Assembly (NCBI GenBank): GCA_941918925.1
Contig: OW799236.1
Coordinates: 86,144,213 to 86,208,212 of the forward strand
Direction: 5' to 3'
Origin: Phyto melanocephala
Taxonomy: Eukaryota > Arthropoda > Insecta > Diptera > Rhinophoridae
Length of the DNA: 64,000 nt
Position numbers and translations under genes: made by a program. Positions 20,605 to 32,921 of the stretch are shown one piece after another. Within the stretch, counting starts at the first letter, position 1, and each line of letters starts with the position of its first letter. Below the pieces are notes generated by a model. That model worked only from the letters and a program-made list of their open reading frames with translations, was not told the origin of the DNA and ran no database searches.

Positions 20605-21332
20605 AAGGCATATTCATACAGGTGTATGCAATGGCAAAAGTTTAACTTTTTAGTGGATGTTTTCTGTCAAAGCAAAATGTTATACCATGCACTAAAAAGT
20701 TGTGATGATCAGTTTATTTGAAAACTGTATCACTTTCTTTGTATAACTTCGATATGCTAGTAAAATATTTTCGTAAATTTAGTCTTTCAATGAAAGTGGA
20801 CGTTAAAGAAGGCGTGTCAATTTAGTTTCTGCTAATAAATAAAACAGATAAATTTCAAAATAGTCCTTTATTCTTCAACAACTTTGTCCATAGAGATATA
20901 ATATGCATTTAAGATAAAGCGTTATACGGGAAGTAGGCGTAAATAAGGGCGTGACACCTTTAATTTCTGGCATAACAGTGACATTGACTAGAAAGCTATA
21001 TATGCGTAATTTCATCTTTATATCTCTAATTCTGTCGGTTTTATGAGCGTTTCAATTTCTTTGACAGTAGATTACGTGAAAAGTGGGCGTTAAAGTAGGC
21101 GTGTCAATAAAGTTTTTACTAAAAGTTCTTTAACTCTTCTTCTTTTTGTAATAAAATGAAACCCCGATTCAGAATTTATATACTTTATGGGATCTAAAAT
21201 GAATGTTTCGATGTGTTACAAATGGAATGGCGGGTATAAAAACAAACGAAATTTGACACAATACCGTTAAAACTAAAACGATTAAAAACCAATCAGCTGA
21301 CTCTTTAACATCACCTGATGTGAATTCGCCTT
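20605..21332. mobile_element. hAT-type MITE ends around a DINE-like insertion
   Basis: The left end AAGGCATATTCATACAGGTG and the right end CCTGATGTGAATTCGCCTT match the two termini of the inner hAT MITE family. Between them lies a group-A DINE-like repeat (20745-21243) rather than the usual MITE interior. Either the DINE inserted into the MITE, or two broken MITEs flank it. Confidence 0.55.
20745..21243 (+). repeat. DINE-1/mini-me-like repeat, group A
   Basis: Contains GAAAGTGGACGTTAAAGAAG, AAAGTGGGCGTTAAAGTAGG, TATATACTTTATGGGATCTA and the terminal GGCGGGTATAAAAA. Same orientation as the copies at 1-1224 and 26226-26915. Confidence 0.6.
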
Positions 21333-22172
21333 CACTGTATTTTCCCCCTTTGTCCCACTCTTATGTAACCACATATAATGTATGGCCTTAAGTTATTTAG
21401 AAACTTCAGGGGTATAATTTTAATCAAAATACAAACAAGCACATGCATTGTTGTCTTAAAAACATAGACCAATTTTTTATAAAAAAAAAACAACACGGTT
21501 TTGTCATGCAAATAAAAGTTATAAACTTTTCAGTTTTACAACTTACATCTGTATTCAACCCGTTGGAAGAGTATAACATAACAGTAAAACAATTTTACTG
21601 CCTCTGTTAAAGATGCCTAAGACTCTCTTATTCATTACATAACAAAAATGCCTAGAATTGTCATCAAACATTCTTTTGAAATTAATTTAAACAAATTTTC
21701 TTCCATCCAGCCGATAAAAGTATTTCATATCCTTCTTGTGAGTTTCTTAACCCGCTCCAAATTAAGTATACGAGCACACACAAACAAACATACGACTTTT
21801 CTTCAATCAGCACGCACCAAGTAGGGGAAAACCAAATAAAAAATGCAAATAAATTCATTTATAGTTTTGGTTTTTTTCTTCCCCAGTTTGGTATAAAACA
21901 TTTTTTCTTATTTTGCAGGAACAATAATGCAAATTATTTTCAACCGACTTTTATGATTTAAACAATAGAAATTTGTTAAGCAAAAAGCAAAAATCTACAG
22001 ATAAAAACTTATTGTTAAAACGTTTTGTTGATTATAAATGAATATGATTTGGCTGCGTAAATAAAATATAGAAAGCAAGAGATAAAAGACATAAATAATA
22101 AATATATGGAATCTTGAAAGTGTGTGTCATATATGGGGGATTCATAAAAATATTTCTGTATTAACACATCTT
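21333..22172. other. No feature seen
   Basis: AT-rich non-coding DNA. I see neither coding potential nor repeat boundaries. Confidence 0.4.
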
Positions 22173-22303
22173 GAGGCATGTTCACATTGGGCAAATATAT
22201 TGCATTTGGTGTTATAATAATTGTATGACATTAAATTAGTATTTAATTAAAATATTGGTTACGCCTATTTCGGCAAATATTTGCTAAATGTGAACATGGC
22301 TTT
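22173..22303. mobile_element. Small MITE (about 130 bp)
   Basis: GAGGCATGTTCACATTGGGC and the inverted GCTAAATGTGAACATGGCTT form imperfect TIRs, each continuing into GCAAATAT. A related half-end (GGTATGTCCGCATTAGGCAA) occurs at about 27020. Confidence 0.6.
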
Positions 22304-22959
22304 ATCCATGCATAACGCGACAAATAGAAATTTGATTTAATCGACTGCAGAATGAAACCAAAATTTGCATATATGTATTTAAAATTACACTTTAAAAAAA
22401 TAATATAAGGTAAACTGAAACTGGTTTTAGGTAAAAAAAAAACGGTTAAACATCTAACTAATAAGAGCACTTTATGTTGTTAATGTATTGTTTTGCAAAA
22501 TGCTTCTAAATTGACACATTCATACCATTCATGTTTTGGTAAGTAGGCGTAAAGTGGGCGTAACACACATAATCACACAAGTAAACAATGTTTTTGTTGA
22601 TTAAGAACTGAATGTTATGTCCAAAATTAAGGCAGTTCCACTACACATATTTTAATAACTTAAAAAACGTTTGCCCTGTTCAGTTAAAAAAAAACCCAAA
22701 ACTTATCAATAGTATTATCTTTAAGTCTTGCTTACATTGGTTTTAAATTTGCTCAGTATTTTCAGAGAAAAAATTTCAACATTTTTGATTTTTTAAAACG
22801 TCTTAAAAAATTTCACGTTATTTTAGTGCGAGCGTATAGGAAAATCTGTTCCGAACAAAACGAAACATATTTCGTTCAAATCGATTAACAACTTTTGCTT
22901 TTATTTATTTTTTTAAAGACACAACTGTGCAACGACACTGATGTATGTAAGTATGTTTA

Positions 22960-23716
22960 GAGATTTTCGCTGACGCCGCCAGCCCATAAACTGTACCAAA
23001 TCGTCACTTTTTGTGAATGCATCGGCTTTCCAATAATCATTTGAGGGTTCTCATTTGCCCAATTACTGGAATGCTGCTTGTTAACGAATCCTCGTGTTGG
23101 AAGTGTGTCTTATCGCTGAAGATGGTTTTTTTTCGTTAAGTCACCTTTGAATTATGTCTGTTGAACCAAATATTCGTCATATTGACGACGCTCGAAATTG
23201 TGAGTATCTTTCAGCTCTTGAGTCAATTTAACCTTGTATGCGTGTCAATTAAAATATTTATTCAAAATTCTCATCAGTAATGTTCGTGAGATGTTCAATT
23301 ATTGAGTACAACGGCAAACTGAGGTTAACGGTTCTTATGCCACACTACACAATACAACAACAACAGCAATGTTTTCGGCAGAACAAACTGGGCGAGTGTG
23401 TACAGGTGTTTTCAAATTTTATACAAATCAGGTTTTTTGAAATTTGTGACCGATTCTCTCAATTGTCGACACATTTGTTTGATTATTTTGAACAAAGAAA
23501 ACACGAAATGTACGAAGTGAACGAAATGCATTTTGATTTGAAGGCCCATTTCCATAACAAACTTCAACAATCTTAACGCGCTACTCAATTGTAAACCTCT
23601 CCACTGTTGAATTTGTCAAACACTGAAACATGGAGATTTCAAAATAAGTTGGGCAAAAACGTGACGTTATGGCGTGACTCACAATTAACATCATGCGTTA
23701 TGAATGGACCACCCTT
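22960..23716 (-). pseudogene. DD41D mariner-like element, copy 2 (decayed, minus strand)
   Basis: The outer end at 23716 reads AAGGGTGGTCCATTCATAAC inward, next to TA at 23717-23718. On the minus strand, decayed reading recovers pieces such as the region before the first aspartate, GFVNKQ, NWANENPQMIIGKPMH and SLWAGG of the transposase. The low-coordinate end with the second and third aspartates is missing. A shorter relative of its 5' part lies at 38480-38735, and copy 4 at 46227 has the same terminus. Confidence 0.7.
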
Positions 23717-23758
23717 TATATGCCAATAATTAAAGAAAACAAAATTTGTCTCAGCTGA

Positions 23759-23972
23759 GATTCTAACCCAGGTTTGGTCTTACCAGTACATCAAGGTTGT
23801 TTGGATGTGTTGTGAAAAAATGAGGTGGTCTTATTTTAGAATGCTCCTATGTTCCTATGTGATGGGATTCTAACCCAGGTTTGGTCTTACCAGTATATCA
23901 AGGTTGTTTGGATGTGTTGTGAAAAAATGAGGTGGTCTTATTTCAGGATGCTCCTATGTTCCAAAGTGATAC
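23759..23972. repeat. 107-bp tandem duplication with a tRNA-B-box-like segment
   Basis: The unit starting GATTCTAACCCAGGTTTGGT (23759) recurs at 23866 after exactly 107 bp, with only a few differences. Inverted, it contains GGGTTAGAATC followed by TCAGCTGAG, which resembles the pol III B box and 3' acceptor side seen more clearly at 56357-56367. It looks like the 3' part of a tRNA-related repeat that duplicated locally. Confidence 0.7.
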
Positions 23973-24225
23973 CATGTGCCATCGCTTTACATACAAGTTG
24001 CTGATCTGGCAGTTGTCTAACGGCAGCAGTCCTAGCCTCCATTGCTTGAATTGATGTTGTACACATCGCACCACATAATCCCATGCGAACAATGCTCTAA
24101 ATCCTATTTAACTTTTACACAATTTTTCGGTTACTCTGAGTGCTTGACCTTAAATGGTTACAATGAACTAACCGCCAAGCAGAATTGCTCCATCATCTGC
24201 GTAACTTATAGTGCGTAAATTTAAT
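23965..24225 (-). pseudogene. LINE reverse-transcriptase relic
   Basis: The minus strand encodes YADDGAILLGG, the catalytic YADD box of non-LTR reverse transcriptases. After stops it continues with a stretch resembling the post-RT region (GAMCTTSIQAMEA). Frameshifts and stops are frequent. The family is probably R1/jockey-like. Confidence 0.6.
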
Positions 24226-25639
24226 ACTTCTTCAAATATTTTCCTGTTGGTATCGTTTTATATGTTAAAACTTAGTAAGATGTTTTTGAGCTTTGATATA
24301 ATCACTAATTTATAGTGTTGTCCAGCCTATTCTCTAAAATCATTTCTACAATGTCAACAGTGTAGTCATCTAGTCTAGTCTATACTCCAGTTAAAGTTTA
24401 TTCGATTGGTTTTTATAAACAGTAAATATGTTCGATTCTTATAAGTTTAAAAACTACTGAAGTAAGTAACGATCAATAGTTCAAAAACCGTTTCACGCAT
24501 TTCACCTTTCCAACCTATCTATCTATACCTAAAACAATACCCCAAATAATTTCTGAACCACATTCAAAGTGGCAAATACAACAAATATTCCAAACATTCT
24601 GTATCTGACTTTATTTTGTATTTTCTCATCTTTGCGTCTGCTTCGTAAGGAACGTTGTGTTGTAGAACAATGAACGCTATAAGATTGAATGAATGAAGTT
24701 AGAAAATTCTGTCATAAATCTCGGTAAATATTTAGGACATAAATTATACTGCGCATTGCAGACATGCAGTGCAATGCATTTGCCAGTGTCTTGGGTAAGT
24801 AGCAAATATGTATGTGTGTGTGTGTACATTAACTAACAAATGTTTTAAATCTTTTTCTAAATTTATTCTTCCCATTCGCCTTACTTTGTTGCTAGTTTTA
24901 TTTTTCTTCCTCTATTTACATATAAGTATGTCACCGTCTATTTGTTTTTGTTGTTTAGAAAATAAATGCATTTTGTGATTTTGTTTTAAGTTTTTGTAAT
25001 TTTTTTTGCCCCAACATTTAAATATTTTTATTTTCAATTCCTGGTTAGAGAAAATCATCTGTACTGAACATTTATACAGTTTTTTTTTTGTTCAAGAAAG
25101 AAGTATTTTGTCTTCGGCAAATTTATTCCATTCTCCATGCAGAGTATTGCATTCATTTCATTTAGTAGTCACTATGTAGTCGTCATTCATTTATTTTAAA
25201 TCCTTTTTTGTATAACAACATGCGTACTCTACGTATGTATGCATGCATGTGCCAACACAGTTATACAAGAAGATAGTTAGTGATAAATTTATGTACATAT
25301 GCATGATATATCATGCACACTGAGAAAAACGAAGAGCTTAAAATATTGCTTTTGGTTAAATTTTTGCAATTACTCGTAGAAAATCTAGTCTAGTTTATAT
25401 AGGATTTTCAAAAAAAAAACCAATTTAAATAATTTTATTATTATTTTTTTTTTTAAATTTTTAATAATTTGTTTTTTTATATATAACTAAAACAAATATT
25501 GAGATATAGCACAAAATCGTCTTAGAAATGTATATAAAACTGCTTCACTAAATAAATAAATAGAAAACCCAGATTTAATACCTTTACTACGTCGAGCTAC
25601 AAAAAGGTCCTGTAATTTATAAACCACATTTACGAAACA
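24226..25639. other. No gene seen
   Basis: Non-coding AT-rich stretch with a (TG)n run near 24810 and a short perfect palindrome GCATGATATATCATGC at about 25301. Nothing else is supported. Confidence 0.4.
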
Positions 25640-26226
25640 CAAACGGCGGCGGGGCAAAAAACGTTTCTAAAAAAGGAAGCTTGTTTCTTAGTCACTTGAA
25701 AAATGTTTTTACTGTGAACAGCAAACCTCTTGGGTAACCTCGTGTCGAACGCCAACTTAGCAATGCTCTACCAATTCGTTTAGAAACTCGAGAGACTTAA
25801 AAAGCGATGTCTGTCTTAAATCGCAATAAATCGTCTGCCCTTGACAAAATCAGCTTAAAAAGCTGCCAAGTATAGCTCAAATAATAATTCTGCTTACTTT
25901 AAATGCGGTTTAAGGCATTGAATACTTTTCACCCGAATGAGAGACAACTCTCATGCGAAACTTCTGAGATTCAAAGAACGATGTTTCTTTCGACAATTTA
26001 TGCCATCAAAACCTGCGAAATATGATTACGAAATTTGATGAGTAGTGGATTCAAGGTCGGGCGACTATAAGCGAATATCGAGAATTTCAAAACTATTTGA
26101 ATGTCTTTTAATAAATATGGTTTAGAAGAAGTCAGATATATCCCAGACCGCAAGTTGGGATTTAGAAACAAATACAGGACCATTGAACAAAACCACAGGC
26201 TGGCTAATATCAAAGGAACATATTTG
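25640..26226 (+). pseudogene. Jockey-like LINE reverse-transcriptase relic
   Basis: Plus-strand fragments read SALDKISLKKLPS-like and AVxGIEYFSPE, then VRYIPDRKLGFRNKYRTIEQ and NHRLAN. That last part corresponds to the QFGFR...TIEQ segment of jockey-type reverse transcriptases. Several stops and frameshifts show decay. The minus-strand open frame 25998-26285 is its shadow. Confidence 0.65.
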
Positions 26227-26915
26227 AGTAAAACAATTAAGAGCATTATATTCGACTGGGCCGAATTTTTGATACCCACCACCAATTGTGCATAAAATTT
26301 ATTATTTTGTTATTACCAGTAATCAATAAGGAATAATTTTTTATACTTAAAAATGTATCACTTTTTTTGTATAAGATTAATATGCTAATAAAATGTTTTC
26401 GCAAATTTAGTCTTTCAATGAAAGTAGGCGTGTCAATATAGATTTTGATAATAAATTAAACTTAGACATTTCAATATACAGCCCTTTATTCTTCTAAATT
26501 TTCGTATATTTTGATCTATAACTACTTTCCTAATGCATAGAGCATATCAATTTTCTTTTACTCATGAAATACACATTCGAAATTTCATAGCTCTACGTTA
26601 ATGCATTTGGACACAATTCCATTTTATTCGACGTTGGAACCACATGTTTTTTTTTACTTAGTCTTGTATTACGAGCTATAACTATCTTCCTAATATTCCG
26701 ATTTAGCCTATTTTCAATACCAAACAAACCTTGTGTATAAGAAACATTCTAGCAAATTTTGAGCCCGCTAGCATTTTCGGTCCGACCTCTAACGTGCTTT
26801 CAACAGACGCATGGATATAACTAGATCGTCATAAAGTTAAACTTCGATTCAGAAAATATATACTTTATGGGGTCTTAAATGGATATTTCGATGTGATACA
26901 AAAAAATAAAACTCT
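26226..26915 (+). repeat. DINE-1/mini-me-like repeat, group A, nearly complete copy
   Basis: Begins with AGTAAAACAATTAAGAGCAT and TTCGACTGGGCCGAA, then GATACCCACCACCAATTGTG. It passes AAAGTAGGCGTGTCAATATA and the tract at 26805-26820, and ends with TATATACTTTATGGGGTCTT and a degraded terminus. It inserted next to, or into, the LINE relic. Confidence 0.6.
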
Positions 26916-28094
26916 TTTAGCCATTCAAAAAAAACTTTAAATTTCCTGATGCCATCCGAGGTTTGTGCATAGAGACTTAGAAGCATAAAGAATACAACAA
27001 CAAATTACTTTTGCTTGCAAAGGTATGTCCGCATTAGGCAAATATTAGACAAAATAAATGTAAATACTAAAATATGTTTATTTCTTCCCTTATAAAGAAA
27101 TGTGTATTTAATTAACGTTTTTAATAATTTAAGCAAATTGTAGTATTAATTCGTTGTTTTTAGCTGCATGTCGACACCACGCATTTAATGCTCATTTTAA
27201 TCCTATATGTGTATGTCTCTTTAAATCCTTTTAAAGATCATTAGTGGCCAGAAAACAATTCCACAATTCATTTAATGTTTAGCAAAAAATGAATGTGTGG
27301 AAAAATATAAAGCAAACCTTTTAACAAATAAAATGCATATAATTACAAATGTATCAGCGTCAAAAAGGAAAAACTGCTTAACTCGACATAACCTAAAATT
27401 AAAATAATGACATCATTGCAATCGCGGAATTCAAAACTGTCATCAGGCAAATTTTCAACTATTTTGGTCAAGTTTACGGGAAGCTAAAGCATCGAAACTT
27501 ATTTTCTATATTCCATGTACGAACAATATCATTGGAAAAACTAACTTATTTAAACTTATAATTAAGCTTAATATACGAAAATAAATAAGTTCTTTAATTT
27601 TTATAGCCGAGACTTCAATAATAGTCTTTATTTTAAAGAAATGCAATTTTTAAAAATCAACTAAAAAATTTAAAAGTGTTTCTCTGAAAAACTAAAAAAG
27701 AGACATAAGCAGTTTTTCCTCACTGCCACAGATATATTTAAATTAATATGGAAAAAAAATATGAATAATGAAACATTATTTAAGATATAGTAGAAGTGAA
27801 CAATAACAATTATCGGTTTGAAATCGTGGTTCAGATAGCGAAGCTAGCGGTTCATTTTACTGTATGAACATGGCATCAACTAACTTTGAATAGCAGAAAC
27901 AAATTATTATATGCTTGTATTTTTATAGAAAAAAAGACTGTATTTTTAAAAGAGTTTTTATAATAAAAAAAAAAATAAAATTCAATTATATGAACAAAAT
28001 GTGGATTTTTGTTATGGATCACATTAACGTACTACGTGCCATCTCTCACCTGGTGTTATTAGGTACGCAAAAAGTATTTGAGTTATGAAATATA
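26916..28094. other. No gene seen
   Basis: AT-rich intergenic or intronic sequence. A MITE half-end is visible near 27020. No coding region is supported. Confidence 0.4.
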
Positions 28095-28980
28095 AGGTGG
28101 GCCAAAAGAAATCACCCTATTGGAAGATGCTCTTATTTTTGGAAATCGCGGCCGATGTCAAATCTGTTTTAACATTTGTGAACTAGACATATGTAGAATA
28201 CAAGTGAACAAGCCAATACCAAAAACCAATACACACCCCAAGAACGCGGAATAATCGTCTCGAGGCTGCAGTGGACGATTTTTCAACCAAAATCATAATA
28301 AGCAATGAGGCTCATTTCCACCTCAGCGGGTACGTAAACAAGCAAAACTATCGCTTCTGGGGCACGGAAAACCCAAGAGGACCCATTACACCCCCTCAAA
28401 GTGACCGCATGGTGCTTTGTTTACACTGCAGGGGTCATATGTCCATTTTTTCGAGGACGCCGCTGTTCAAACGACAACAGTGAACGATGCGCGCTATAGG
28501 GCCAAGTCGAGTTTTTGTCGCCGCAATTGAATCGAATTAGGATTGGAGGACATATGGTTCCAACGAGACAGAGCAACGGCGGAGCCACAGCGTTCCCCAG
28601 TCGCCTCATCTCTTGTTTTGGCGGTTTACATTGGCTCGAAAAATCGCCCGATTTAAACGTTCCAGACTTTTTATGGGGTTTTTAAAAGTCCCGTGTTTAC
28701 GTAAATAAGCCCGAGACCCTGGAAGCCCTCAAGGGACACATTCAACACGAGTGCGAGAATCTGTCGTCCGAAGTTCACGCCGAAGTGATAAAAAATGCTA
28801 TAAAACGAGCCCGTATAGTAATCTATTGTGACGGCGCCTATTTGGCCGATATCATCTTCTCGACTTGAGCAATAAAATTCTAAAGGTTTAAGTAAACATT
28901 ATCAATTAACAGACTTGAAGTTTTTCATTAGGAACAAAATGAGAGCCAAACAACATCGGATGACTTCTTTTGGCCCACCT
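28095..28980 (+). mobile_element. DD41D-type mariner-like element, copy 3 (defective)
   Basis: 886-bp element with TIRs AGGTGGGCCAAAAGAAATCA and, inverted, AGGTGGGCCAAAAGAAGTCA. The left flank is TA and the right flank has changed to TG. The transposase remnant starts near 28220 (YTPQERGIIV), loses most of the DNA-binding domain and continues with TKIIISNEAHFHLSGYVNKQ, where D is replaced by N at the first catalytic site. WFQRDRAT marks the second site, then PDFLWGF, a stop, and KSRVYVNKPETLEALKGHIQ, ending near ADIIFST at 28868. Non-functional. Confidence 0.85.
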
Positions 28981-31464
28981 TGTACCCTGTACGCTCGGTG
29001 CGGACTTTCATCTTTATGGTTTTGACTACACTTGGTGTAAGAAGAAATGCATTTAATAAGTATTTACCCAAAAAACTGTAACTCTAAAATGTTAAATGTA
29101 AACGTAGCTTAAGTTATAAAACGAAATGAGTTTTTAAGATTCGGCATAGACAATAAAAGCATTTTTTTTCAGTGTAGAATCCGACATGACTCTTAATATG
29201 TATTTACTTACACATCCATTGTATTCAAACAAAACACTATTGTTGGTTTTTCATTTTAATTTAAAAAAAAAGAAAAGAAATAAAAAAAAAATTGAGTCGA
29301 GTAGAATTGAGTTTGTGTATAGCTGAGATCAAGTTACTTTTTGACTTCCTGTAGATTTTCTTTCATTAAACCTTTGTCTACTCCTCGTCTTCGTCTTCAT
29401 CGTTCACAACTACCGCAGCTTCATTTGCTTCATCTTCTTCAGCGTCTTTATAGTTGCATTGTTATTTATCGCAATGGGCTGTATGCCAAACCCAAAATGG
29501 AGTTAAAGTTTTTGTTGTTTTTTTTTTTTGCTGCCAGTGTCTACGCTGCTGCTTGGCTTTGGTCTTTTTATAGCAATTTTGGTTTTTGGAACGTTTAGGT
29601 TTGTGTTTAAGTCTATTAAGTTGTTGAATTTTTATTGCCAAAAATCGTGTTTTTTTTTGTTTTTTGTTTAAGCAATAATATTTTATATTTTACAATTTCT
29701 CTCTAACATCTTGTGAAAGATTTCATTTGTAAGGAAGGCAGTAAAATTTGTAATGGTCATTTCAAGTTACACCCTTTTTAAGTTCCTTAACGCTCCTGTA
29801 GTTTCTTGCTGTTCGCTGTGTTGGCTGCTAGATTAGTCATGTTAATGTTTTATTAATTTCCTTAAAATAAATTACACGCCTTAAATTTCTAAGATTTCTT
29901 TATTCGAGCAAGAGCATACGTTTCTTCTTTTCTTTTGTTTAACCCATATTTAAAATTGTTTTAATAATTTTTTTCTTTTTGTTCAATTTCTTTTCATTCA
30001 TTTTTTATTTAATTTCAATTTATTCACACTATTCATGCCTAACACTTAAGCTAGTCGAAAGGAGTTGTATTGAGATGTTTTAATGCCTCCATTACATGCA
30101 ATCTTTATTTAATGTGGTGTGTCCTGTATGGGCCATTTTTCTGTTTTTCTTTAAGCCATTTATTGAAAATGTTATTGTATTAAGGTGCAACTAATTTTAT
30201 AACGTTTGAAAGAGGGTAAAAATTTGTTTTCTTTTCTTGTATTGTAATAACATTTAAATTAATTTGTGAAGCCTATTAAATGGTACTGTTAATATCATCT
30301 GATATGTTTGAAATAAAAATTAACTTAACACGGGTGTGAAGGTTTTACAGCACAGAAAATTATTTATGCTGAACTTTTGTTGCCATTCCGATGTTAGGCT
30401 TCTGTATGTTAATTGAAATTTATATGAACGCAAAGAAAAAACATGGTTGTGGTAATCATAATCAAGGACTAGCAAACTATGATTGAATTGTATGATTGTG
30501 GTTAAAACGTACAATGGTTGCCAGTTATCATTATTATATTTAACTAACGCTTAATGCAATAATCATATAAGTATATGACTACAGTTGAAATCCACAATCT
30601 TTGGCTTTTTCTACGGCAAATTATTGTCTTTTGCTGTGAGTTACAAATACTGATTGTACTTACCATTTTAATTGCAATTTATATACCATACATTTAGAAT
30701 ACATTAAGAATTGAAAATAAACTTTTGTAAAAAAACAGTCGCTCGATTACTTTGTAATCATACTTTTGTTTTAAATGTAGTTATCATAAAACGTAATTAT
30801 TATATAATAAAATTCAAACGTGAATATATAATATTATAATTAAATATTGTTATAGAAACTATGAAATAATGATCATGTAATAATCGTGGTTTTTCATTGC
30901 GTGTATATTTACAGATACAGATAAGCTTCACTGAGGGAGCTTATATGAAAACTAGTCAGGTAATAGCACTTGTTTTTAGCTAAGTTAGATCATAAATCGA
31001 ATAAAACCAAAATAGAAATGTTTTTCCCACTGACCTTATAAGTAAATATGTACCAGAGCAGTAAACGAATTCTTCAAATCTGTTTTTAATTCACCATTAA
31101 TCATCAAAACTTTAATGCATTCAGTTGGCATAAGATATGAATTTAATTAAAATTTAAATAAATTTATCATGAATTATAAATTCTTGAATGCTATTATTTC
31201 ATCTAAAAGAAATTTAATTTAAATTGAAATTAATTCTTAGAGAACTTGAACATTTGGTAATTAGTTTTTCATTATATTTTTTAGTTAAAACAATAAGATG
31301 TAAGTTCCTTACTTCTTACAGCTATTTTAAGATTTTCAATATCCGTTGTCTGACGCATGAGTTGTTTTTAACATAGAGACTTGAAATTAAAGGTACCCTC
31401 CTACAATTTAGTTTCCTATAAAGCACTTAAAAAATAAAGGATATAGAAAAAAACTTATTCAAAA
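28981..31464. other. Mostly featureless AT-rich DNA
   Basis: No gene is supported. One short minus-strand frame at 29378-29461 encodes an acidic tail (DAEEDEANEAAVVV, then NDEDEDEE and a stop) and is listed separately. The remainder is low-complexity A/T sequence, with T-rich runs around 29290 and 29990. Confidence 0.4.
29378..29461 (-). pseudogene. Acidic C-terminus-like open frame, origin unknown
   Basis: On the minus strand, CNYKDAEEDEANEAAVVVND followed by EDEDEE and TAG looks like the acidic tail of a nuclear or chaperone-type protein. An in-frame TAA at 29462-29464 cuts it off upstream. Beyond that, FWVWHTAHCDK is in the same frame. No start codon, splice acceptor or family is recognised. 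It may be a processed-pseudogene scrap or chance. Confidence 0.25.
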
Positions 31465-31962
31465 TAGACATAGACTAAACATAAACTAGACATAGACTAG
31501 ACATAGACTAGACATAGACTAGACATAGACTAGACATAGACTAGACATAGACTAGACATAGACTAGACATAGACTAGACTAGACATAGACTAGACATAGA
31601 CTAGACATAGACTAGACATAGACTAGACATAGACTAGACATAGACTAGACATAGACTAGACATAGACTAGACATAGACTAGACATAGACTAGACATAGAC
31701 TAGACATAGACTAGACATAGACTAGACATAGACTAGACATAGACTAGACATAGACTAGACATAGACTAGACATAGACTAGACATAGACTAGACATAGACT
31801 AGACATAGACTAGACATAGACTAGACATAGACTAGACATAGACTAGACATAGACTAGACATAGACTAGACATAGACTAGACATAGACTAGACATAGACTA
31901 GACATAGACTAGACATAGACTAGACATAGACTAGACATAGACTAGACATAGACTAGACATAG
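31465..31962. repeat. 11-bp minisatellite, about 45 copies
   Basis: CATAGACTAGA is repeated head to tail for roughly 500 bp with very little divergence. There is one register change near 31575 (an extra ACTAG) and a few altered units at the left edge. Stops occur in all frames on both strands, so it is non-coding. The high identity points to recent expansion. Confidence 0.97.
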
Positions 31963-32921
31963 ATTTGATAAGACACTAGCAAAAAATCATGCTTAGTGGA
32001 ATTTATACGTTTTCTATTCTTACAAACTTATTTTCTCACCAAGTTGGAAATTAAATGCATTAATGCTGCAGATCGAAGGACATATGTGCCGAATTGTTGA
32101 TACCCTATACCAACATACTGGCATGTAAAAACTAAAACGTGGTGCGTAACATAGTCTGTTTAAATATGGTAATTATTGTTCTTTTATCCAAACTACTAAT
32201 ATTAAACTTGCTATTTTCGCTTAAGTCTATATGATTGATTCTTTTTAATCTGTGTATTCTACTACTTCATTGTGGTGGTCATCCTGGATTTGATACCAAG
32301 TCCTTCCATTTAATATTAAAATTGAATCCGTCAGATGTCTTGAAGCTGGAAAAATTATATTTCGTTTGTATGTTTTTGAAAAATACCGAAACAGTTACCT
32401 TCTAGTGCTCAGATCTCAACAAGTTGTTTTCATAAATAGTTTTTAAAACTACTACTTTTAAATTGGTGTCATTACAGTAACCAAAAATTACTTCGAAGCT
32501 TTAGGAACTTGTTATATGTAAAAAATATTTTTAATGTTATCTTTGCCTATAACTTTGCCGATTAGTGGTTAATTTGTCCATAACTTAATAACTACTGCTC
32601 GTAGAGCTTTACCATTTTTGGATTTATACAGTTGTGTTTCTTTGCTTGTATCTAAATACATTATCAACCAATGTTGCTGGTTAGCAATACCGATTTTATT
32701 CAGAATATTTCTGGAACTTACATAAAGAAGCAAAAAACTAGTCAATATTATGATTTTAAACCTGATCCAACATTTATCTTCTATTATAAAATCATACAAT
32801 TAAAATATAGGCAGCATAAAACATGGCCTTAGAACAATGTATATATTTAAAAAAGCTATGACTTGTCAGCGAAAACTTGTACCCAAGCCAATCAAGAAAA
32901 TAATTTTTAATACGCCTTACG
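31963..32921. other. No gene seen
   Basis: AT-rich DNA between the minisatellite and a group-B repeat. The open frame 32569-32799 (minus) has no recognisable domain. Confidence 0.4.

Noticed and set aside
31465..31962. Regular repeat array as a CRISPR
   Set aside because: Contiguous 11-bp units without spacers in a fly genome. It is a minisatellite.
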